Under the pieces are notes generated by a model. The model was not told where the DNA came from. It worked only from the letters and a program-made list of their open reading frames with translations, and made no database searches. 5,443 nucleotides of DNA. It comes from Phycisphaerae bacterium (GTDB lineage Bacteria > Planctomycetota > Phycisphaerae > Sedimentisphaerales > Anaerobacaceae). This document shows, in pieces, positions 1 through 3,834 of the stretch. The stretch lies in contig DAOVNI010000127.1 of NCBI GenBank assembly GCA_030630315.1, positions 1-5,443 of the forward strand, in the 5' to 3' direction. Within the stretch, counting starts at the first letter, position 1, and each line of letters starts with the position of its first letter. A program made the position numbers and the translations under genes.

Positions 1-277
1 ACTTCCATTCTTTATTTTGCTCATAGTTAAAAACTTTTTGTAAAAAGCTGTCTTTCGTTAAGGATTCCACGAGACCAATCCCATTTAACCCTACCTTTGA
101 GCCGGTTGTAATTCCGGTATCTGGTCTCGCAGGTTTAACGGGGCTCCCACCGATGGGTTCAGATTGCGTGGGTTCAGCGGGTTGCTTTTTGCATCCTGTC
201 AGGATTACTACCGCGGTGAGTACAATTGCAGAGACGACCGCCAGTGATACGCCGGTTTGTTTGTTTTTCTCGGACAT
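1..277 (-). CDS. Thioredoxin-like lipoprotein, N-terminal part (3' end outside window)
   Basis: The ATG at 277-275 opens a frame that stays open for 92 codons to the window edge. AGGAG at 288-292 (minus strand) lies 10 nt before it and supports this start. Residues 1-29 form a lipoprotein signal: a Lys-containing n-region, a hydrophobic stretch at about 10-26, and lipobox Leu-Thr-Gly-Cys with Cys29 as the predicted lipidated residue. Residues 30-65 are a Pro/Gly/Ser-rich linker. The following segment, about 67-92 (ESLTKDSFLQKVFNYEQNKEW core), resembles from memory the first strand and helix of Bacteroidetes-type thioredoxins, where a Trp-Lys-Tyr-Glu-Gly stretch precedes the WCGPC active site. 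The likely role is a membrane-anchored periplasmic thiol-disulfide protein. The active-site cysteines are not in view, so redox function is inferred. It has its own predicted promoter and need not be co-transcribed with the DUF4432 gene upstream of it. Confidence 0.75.
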   Translation of the reverse strand, partial: MSEKNKQTGVSLAVVSAIVLTAVVILTGCKKQPAEPTQSEPIGGSPVKPARPDTGITTGSKVGLNGIGLVESLTKDSFLQKVFNYEQNKEWK

Positions 278-300
278 TTTTATATTACTCCTGCGAAATT

Positions 301-331
301 GCCCCTGGGCCTGTCGGTTCTCATCAGGGGC
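301..331 (-). promoter_or_regulatory. Hairpin in the leader of the lipoprotein gene
   Basis: GCCCCTG at 301-307 and CAGGGGC at 325-331 are a perfect 7-bp inverted repeat with a 17-nt loop. The stem is GC-rich in an AT-rich leader. It ends about 8 nt before the AGGAG ribosome binding site of the lipoprotein gene and lies downstream of the predicted transcription start. No T-run follows on the minus strand, so it does not look like an intrinsic terminator. A role in mRNA stability or translation control is possible but inferred. Confidence 0.4.
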
Positions 332-347
332 AAGCCGTTCAACTACA

Positions 348-376
348 ACTCTACATTATTTTTACGGCAGTATCAA
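348..376 (-). promoter_or_regulatory. Predicted sigma-70 promoter of the lipoprotein gene
   Basis: Read on the minus strand, TTGATA (376-371, 5/6 to the -35 consensus) is followed after exactly 17 nt by TAGAGT (353-348, 4/6 to the -10 consensus). Transcription would start near 341, giving a leader of about 64 nt that contains the 301-331 hairpin. An imperfect inverted repeat, 373-380 with 398-406 (one extra T in the right arm), overlaps the -35 side and could be an operator. This is prediction by eye only. Confidence 0.4.
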
Positions 377-471
377 AACCAAAGTTCAGAAAATTATGGT
401 TTTTGAGTGGTAGGCGAACAGATATCCGGCCGCGCTGAACTTGTGGCATTGGTAGGATTTCACACGGCTCG

Positions 472-494
472 AAAAAAGGGTATCCAGCAGCCCT
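472..494 (-). terminator. Weak candidate terminator after the DUF4432 gene
   Basis: On the minus strand AGGG (494-491), partly inside the TAG stop codon, can pair with CCCT (480-477) across a 10-nt loop, followed by a run of six T (477-472). The stem is only 4 bp, so it is weak, but the T-run directly behind it at the gene end is suggestive. If functional, it separates this gene from the lipoprotein gene. Confidence 0.3.
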
Positions 495-1734
495 ACTTAA
501 CCGGTAATGGTTTTTTATCTACCTGAGTTTTACGGCCAGCCCGGATTTGGGCAATCTTATTGGCTGCGGCATTGACCTGGTCTTTGCCGGTATAAAGCGC
601 AAAATCGATTGTGAAAAAGCGGCTTTGATGCGGCGCAAGCTTGGGGACTCGGCCGAATTTACGCTCAATTGCTCTGTTGCGTGAGAAGCCGGTACCCGGC
701 TCCAGGCCGGTAACGTATCCGTCTTCGTAAGCCACTGGATTTTTCCAGACCGTAAAGAAAGGTAATTGCTTGATAGAAAAAGCCATAGCCACGGCCCTGT
801 CGGCTGCGGCGTTACGAAGCATAACCTTCGTCCGGCCACTCTTATCAGCCCAGAGGCGCAGACAGAACACTTGCTCAGCAAATGCCGGCGTCGGCGCACG
901 ATAGATATCGTAAGTTGAGACGCCTGAAGCCGAATGCTTGTTAATCGGTGTCACCTGACGCACCGGAGCAATGAGCTTCGCCCCTTTTTCCATCAGAGGG
1001 CTGCCGTGATTTGCATGGTAAAGAATACCGAATTCTTGCTCGATTGCGCTGCGGTTGGTTACTTTGTCCGAGATTTGGAAGGTGTTGGAACCGGGTGCGG
1101 TTTGAATCTGCGTCCACAATTCGAGCTTTGGGCCGTGCAGACAGGCCTCATCTACTCTACCACGTATTCGTATGTCGTAAGGTGGCTGACGTTCGATAAT
1201 AACTTCCACTTGTGATGCAGGGGTGTTGCCGATTTTCCCATGGAGGGTTAAATCCATCTTTGCTCTTTTACCGGTGTTGTCGATAAACTCATCAGTGCCG
1301 GGTGCGCCAAAGAACTCCAGGCCGCACCGGACCATCCATTCGTTGAAGCCCTCCAGCCAGCCCAGACCTTGTCGTGTGTGCAGGTTGATATATTTTGGGT
1401 GAACTAAACCCTTCACCGGCGAATCCCAGCCAAGGCGCAAATCCCCCATCACCACTTGTTGAACAGACATCCCACGTGTGGGGACTACCTTAAAGCGGAG
1501 CTTGCCGTTGTCAACCTCAATGACCTCAACACCTTCCTGTTTGCCTCCGTGAAGCACGTACTTGTGCACCGACCACGGGATGGGGCAATCCGGCGTGAGG
1601 TCACGATTTGTGATGTGTAAGGTTTCTATATAAACGTTTTGTTCAACGTCGGTAAGGACCACACGAAAAGGCTCAACAGCCTGGGCTGGTGAAATTGCCA
1701 TAGTCGCAATGATAATAGATACTAACTTTAACAT
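493..1734 (-). CDS. Exported DUF4432 family protein (aldose 1-epimerase-like)
   Basis: Complete 413-residue protein, ATG at 1734, TAG at 495-493, with AAAGG about 7-11 nt upstream of the start. Residues 1-19 look like a signal peptide: Lys3, hydrophobic core, and Ser-Pro-Ala-Gln-Ala cleavage motif before Val20, so the product is probably periplasmic or secreted. The mature part reads as DUF4432, which has the galactose-mutarotase-like beta-sandwich fold. Visible family blocks are Pro-Thr-Arg-Gly-Met (85-89), GWLEGFNEWMVRCGLEFFG (125-143), Leu-His-Gly (164-166), YHANHGSPL (239-247) and EPGTGFSRNR (345-354). His165, His243 and Glu345 are candidate active-site residues by analogy with mutarotases; this is inference. 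A basic tail (about 400-413) ends the protein. The substrate is unknown, presumably a sugar or sugar derivative. It is divergent from the esterase gene, and both products are predicted to be exported. Small frames inside it on both strands are shadows. Confidence 0.85.
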   Translation of the reverse strand: MLKLVSIIIATMAISPAQAVEPFRVVLTDVEQNVYIETLHITNRDLTPDCPIPWSVHKYVLHGGKQEGVEVIEVDNGKLRFKVVPTRGMSVQQVVMGDLRLGWDSPVKGLVHPKYINLHTRQGLGWLEGFNEWMVRCGLEFFGAPGTDEFIDNTGKRAKMDLTLHGKIGNTPASQVEVIIERQPPYDIRIRGRVDEACLHGPKLELWTQIQTAPGSNTFQISDKVTNRSAIEQEFGILYHANHGSPLMEKGAKLIAPVRQVTPINKHSASGVSTYDIYRAPTPAFAEQVFCLRLWADKSGRTKVMLRNAAADRAVAMAFSIKQLPFFTVWKNPVAYEDGYVTGLEPGTGFSRNRAIERKFGRVPKLAPHQSRFFTIDFALYTGKDQVNAAANKIAQIRAGRKTQVDKKPLPVK

Positions 1735-1840
1735 TACTTTACCGCCTTTCTAAATAGTTCATCTGACATTATCCGTTTAGCTTCAGCGCAGTGCTGCAGG
1801 CGCAACGAGGTCAAGCTTTTCTGTTAATGTAGCAAATCAG

Positions 1841-1855
1841 ACTTGCAGTGCAAGT
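1841..1855. promoter_or_regulatory. Perfect 15-bp palindrome, candidate operator
   Basis: ACTTGCA at 1841-1847, a single central G, and TGCAAGT at 1849-1855 form a perfect 7-1-7 palindrome. Odd-length symmetry with a one-base centre is typical of dimeric repressor or activator sites. It lies 107 bp before the DUF4432 start and 210 bp before the esterase start, and overlaps the best (weak) -35 candidate for the minus-strand gene. No regulator gene is in the window, and I cannot assign the motif to a known family. Confidence 0.45.
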
Positions 1856-1881
1856 GCCTTTTTTCTTTGTTCGATTTATTG

Positions 1882-1909
1882 TTTAACTTCGATAAAAATC
1901 TCAGTTAAA
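1882..1909. repeat. Symmetric inverted repeat (28 nt)
   Basis: TTTAACT at 1882-1888 pairs with AGTTAAA at 1903-1909. Inside it, GAT at 1891-1893 pairs with ATC at 1898-1900 around an AAAA loop, leaving a TC/TC internal loop. The element is nearly fully symmetric and AT-rich. As RNA it would be only marginally stable, so a protein-binding site is at least as likely as a structured leader. Confidence 0.35.
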
Positions 1910-1916
1910 TTCTTAC

Positions 1917-1958
1917 TGTTTATTGTTTACTATTTCCTATTTACCGTTTATTATTTAC
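1917..1958 (+). repeat. Heptanucleotide tandem array, six units (TRTTTAY type)
   Basis: Six consecutive 7-nt units cover 42 bp with no phase slip. Typical units are TGTTTAC, TATTTAC and CGTTTAT; the last base of most units is C or T and the core TTTA recurs in five of the six. Read as 14-mers it is three imperfect copies ending in TTTAC. It lies 107 bp upstream of the esterase start. It is too short and has no spacers, so it is not a CRISPR array. Degenerate heptamer repeats of this style are known in some bacteria (for example cyanobacterial STRR elements); function is unknown. Confidence 0.55.
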
Positions 1959-1980
1959 CTCTGTCACGCCGGATTGAAGA

Positions 1981-1986
1981 TATATT
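1981..1986 (+). promoter_or_regulatory. Candidate -10 box for the esterase gene
   Basis: TATATT matches the -10 consensus at 5 of 6 positions and lies 79 bp before the esterase start. There is no convincing -35 box: CTGTCA (1961-1966, 4/6) is only 14 nt away and TTTACC (1954-1959, 4/6) is 21 nt away, at the end of the heptad array. The promoter may be activator-dependent or use another sigma factor. Confidence 0.2.
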
Positions 1987-2065
1987 GATTTGAGATGAAG
2001 AGAAAGATTTGTACGGGTTGGCCGGAAAAGGTCCAGGATTTTTTTGCATATTAAAGAGTTGAGAG

Positions 2066-3637
2066 ATGAGTTATAAGATAATCGGCTTTGGTAAACGAGT
2101 TGTTTTAATCCTTTCTTTGGTTTTGTTGTTGGTAAATGCCGGTGCAGTTTTCGCTGATGTTAAGCTGCCGGCGGTAATAAGTGATAATATGGTTCTGCAG
2201 CGAGGGATGGAGGTGCCTATTTGGGGCTGGGCCGAGCCGGGCGAAAAGATCGAAGTTCGTTTTGGCTTTTATAGCTATGGTTGGCGCACAACAACGGATA
2301 AAGATGGTAAGTGGATGGTCAAAATTGGTCCGCTCCGGACGGGTGGTCCATTCGAGATGTTCATCAAGGGAAATAACACAATTACTCTAAAAAATATTAT
2401 GGTCGGTGAGGTCTGGGTTTGTTCGGGCCAATCGAATATGCAATGGCCGGTGAAGCAGTCGGCTAATGCTGAGCAGGAGATTGCCGCAGCCGATTATCCG
2501 AATATTCGGTTGTTCACGGTTGAACGAAAAGTAGCTGAGCAGCCGCAGTCCGATTGTGTGGGCGATTGGCAGTTGTGCAGCCCGCAGACCGTTGCGGGTT
2601 TTTCAGCGGTGGCCTATTATTTCGGCAGAGAGCTGCACGAAGAGCTTGATGTGCCGGTTGGCTTAATTCACACATCCTGGGGCGGCACCCCGGCCGAGGC
2701 GTGGACAAGACGAGAGGTACTTGAGAAGGAGGCGGATGCTGCGCCTATTTTGGAGCGGTATTCCGATGTAGTTGCGAAGTATCCGCAAGCAAAAAGAGAA
2801 TATGAGAAGAAGATGAATGAGTGGGAGAAGGCTGTTGCTGAGGCCAGGGCTGAAGGCAAAGAGCCGCCGCGGAAGCCACGTGTGCCGATAGGGCCGGTTC
2901 ATCCTCACTCGCCAGCGGGTTTGTATAATGCTATGATTGCTCCGCTGATTCCGTACGGGATTCAGGGGGCGATATGGTACCAGGGCGAGTCGAACGCCGG
3001 GCGGGCGTATCAGTATCGTAAGCTCTTCCCTGCAATGATTAAGAACTGGCGCAATGATTGGGGGCAGGGTGATTTTTGCTTCCTTTTCGTGCAGCTGGCT
3101 AATTTTATGGCTGTCAATCCTGAGCCGGCCGAAAGCGCCTGGGCGGAGCTGCGAGAAGCGCAGCTAATGACACTTTCGCTGCCAAATACGGGAATGGCAG
3201 TAATCATAGACATCGGAGAGGCCAACAACATACATCCAAAAAATAAGCAGGATGTTGGTAAGCGTCTGGCATTATGGGCCCTGGCAGGGAGCTATGGGAA
3301 AAAGCTGGAATATTGCGGGCCTATCTACAAATCGATGAGGGTCGAGGGTAATAAGATTATCCTGCATTTTGACCACGTTGGCGGCGGACTTGTTGCCGAT
3401 GGTGGCGAGCCGTTGAAGGGTTTCGCCATTGCCGGTGCCGACCGCAAATTTGTTTGGGCTGATGCAAAAATCGATGGTGATACCGTTGTGGTTGGTAGCG
3501 ACAAGGTTTCCGAGCCCGCTGCTGTGCGCTATGCCTGGGCGAACAACCCTGTATGTAATCTCTATAATAAGGAAGGTCTGCCGGCCTCGCCGTTCCGCAC
3601 GGACGACCGGCCGGGTATTACGGTCGACAAAAAGTAA
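2066..3637 (+). CDS. Exported sialate O-acetylesterase family protein (SASA domain)
   Basis: Complete 523-residue protein. AAAGAG at 2053-2058 is a modest ribosome binding site 7 nt before the ATG. Residues 1-30 are a signal peptide: Lys/Arg n-region, strongly hydrophobic 12-24, Ala-Val-Phe-Ala before Asp31. Residues 31-110 are the beta-rich N-terminal part typical of the family (LPAVISDNMVLQRG, 34-47). The SGNH/SASA catalytic part follows: SGQSNM (120-125, nucleophile Ser123), HTSWGGTPAEAW (202-213), IWYQGESN (303-310) and IHPKNK (389-394, catalytic His390). A Lys/Glu-rich, probably helical insertion at about 235-270 precedes a Pro-rich turn. The C-terminal part (about 412-523) is beta-rich. 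The expected reaction is removal of O-acetyl groups from sialic acids or other acetylated glycans outside the cytoplasm; the true substrate may be a plant or algal polysaccharide. Asn388 stands where I recall Asp in many relatives. It is divergent from the DUF4432 gene. Confidence 0.9.
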   Translation: MSYKIIGFGKRVVLILSLVLLLVNAGAVFADVKLPAVISDNMVLQRGMEVPIWGWAEPGEKIEVRFGFYSYGWRTTTDKDGKWMVKIGPLRTGGPFEMFIKGNNTITLKNIMVGEVWVCSGQSNMQWPVKQSANAEQEIAAADYPNIRLFTVERKVAEQPQSDCVGDWQLCSPQTVAGFSAVAYYFGRELHEELDVPVGLIHTSWGGTPAEAWTRREVLEKEADAAPILERYSDVVAKYPQAKREYEKKMNEWEKAVAEARAEGKEPPRKPRVPIGPVHPHSPAGLYNAMIAPLIPYGIQGAIWYQGESNAGRAYQYRKLFPAMIKNWRNDWGQGDFCFLFVQLANFMAVNPEPAESAWAELREAQLMTLSLPNTGMAVIIDIGEANNIHPKNKQDVGKRLALWALAGSYGKKLEYCGPIYKSMRVEGNKIILHFDHVGGGLVADGGEPLKGFAIAGADRKFVWADAKIDGDTVVVGSDKVSEPAAVRYAWANNPVCNLYNKEGLPASPFRTDDRPGITVDKK

Positions 3638-3670
3638 GACCGTCGAATCGGTATATATAAGAACACAAGA

Positions 3671-3687
3671 GCAAAAGTAAGTTTTGC
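3671..3687 (+). terminator. Small hairpin after the esterase gene
   Basis: GCAAAA (3671-3676) and TTTTGC (3682-3687) are a perfect 6-bp inverted repeat with a 5-nt loop, 33 nt after the esterase stop codon. Only a short ATTTG follows, not a proper T-run, so terminator activity is uncertain. Confidence 0.25.
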
Positions 3688-3730
3688 ATTTGTGACTTAT
3701 GCACTCATAATTTCTGCCGTGGGGATATTG

Positions 3731-3755
3731 AAAATCGTTTGACAAAACGGATTTT
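3731..3755 (+). terminator. AT-rich hairpin, candidate terminator overlapping the next promoter
   Basis: AAAATCG TTT at 3731-3740 pairs with 3745-3755, which ends in GATTTT, giving ten base pairs with one bulged G (3749) and a GACA loop (3741-3744). The descending arm ends in TTTT, which may act as a partial T-tract. The same bases include the TTGACA box at 3739-3744, so the element may be just promoter DNA with chance symmetry. Confidence 0.25.
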
Positions 3756-3766
3756 AAGATTAGCAT
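3739..3766 (+). promoter_or_regulatory. Predicted sigma-70 promoter of the antiporter gene
   Basis: A consensus TTGACA (3739-3744, 6/6) is followed after 16 nt by TAGCAT (3761-3766, 4/6 including the key T, A and final T). Transcription would begin near 3773, giving a leader of about 60 nt made up almost entirely of the inverted arm and heptad array. This argues that the antiporter is transcribed on its own rather than only by read-through from the esterase gene. Confidence 0.5.
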
Positions 3767-3779
3767 AAGTTCGTGAAGT

Positions 3780-3807
3780 GTATCTCGTGAATCGAGATGC
3801 GAGATAC
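3780..3807 (+). promoter_or_regulatory. Leader inverted repeat GTATCTCG / CGAGATAC
   Basis: GTATCTCG at 3780-3787 is perfectly complementary to CGAGATAC at 3800-3807 (8 bp, 12-nt loop), and equally to a second copy of CGAGATAC at 3821-3828, just before the antiporter start. The upstream arm could therefore choose between partners; pairing with the second copy would cover the only purine-rich segment available as ribosome binding site. Regulation by this switch is inference. Confidence 0.35.
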
Positions 3808-3834
3808 GAACAACGCTATACGAGATACGAGATA
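3793..3834 (+). repeat. Heptanucleotide tandem array, six units (CGAGATA type)
   Basis: Six in-phase 7-nt units cover 42 bp. Three are exactly CGAGATA, one is CGAGATG, and the middle two (3807-3820) are diverged but keep the 7-nt period. The last unit ends with the A of the antiporter ATG. There is no separate Shine-Dalgarno sequence, so GAG of the repeat at 3822-3824 or 3829-3831 is the best available. The unit sequence is unrelated to the 1917-1958 array, but length and period are the same. Confidence 0.6.

Larger units (their letters stand above)
1735..2065. other. 331-bp divergent intergenic region
   Basis: This AT-rich stretch separates the starts of the DUF4432 gene (minus) and the esterase gene (plus), so it should contain both promoters. 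I see no gene in it. It contains a perfect palindrome (1841-1855), a symmetric hairpin (1882-1909), a heptad repeat (1917-1958) and a -10-like box (1981-1986). For the minus-strand gene the best candidate is weak: TTGCAC at 1853-1848, within the palindrome, then 16 nt, then TACATT at 1831-1826. A good isolated -10 match, GATAAT, lies at 1773-1768 on the minus strand without a recognisable -35. Confidence 0.6.

Noticed and set aside
153..438. Two overlapping plus-strand frames of 86 and 70 codons
   Set aside because: They are antisense to the start and leader of the lipoprotein gene, have no ribosome binding site and encode no recognisable protein.
934..1215. 93-codon and 62-codon plus-strand frames inside the DUF4432 gene
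   Set aside because: Both are shadows of the conserved minus-strand frame and have no start signals.
1841..1866. Palindrome followed by a T-run, read as a plus-strand intrinsic terminator
   Set aside because: No plus-strand gene ends upstream of it; the DUF4432 gene is on the minus strand and starts at 1734. The hairpin stem would be only 5 bp once a loop is allowed.
3272..3766. 164-codon minus-strand frame antisense to the esterase 3' end
   Set aside because: Its translation has Cys/Arg-rich shadow composition, no domain, and covers conserved coding sequence of a well-supported gene.
3695..3770. Perfect 8-bp inverted repeat ACTTATGC (3695-3702) / GCATAAGT (3763-3770)
   Set aside because: The arms are 60 nt apart, the right arm overlaps the predicted -10 box, and an 8-bp match at this distance is plausible by chance.
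3793..3834. Possible CRISPR-like or mobile-element remnant at the CGAGATA repeats
   Set aside because: Units are 7 nt with no spacers, and no cas gene, transposase or target-site duplication is visible.
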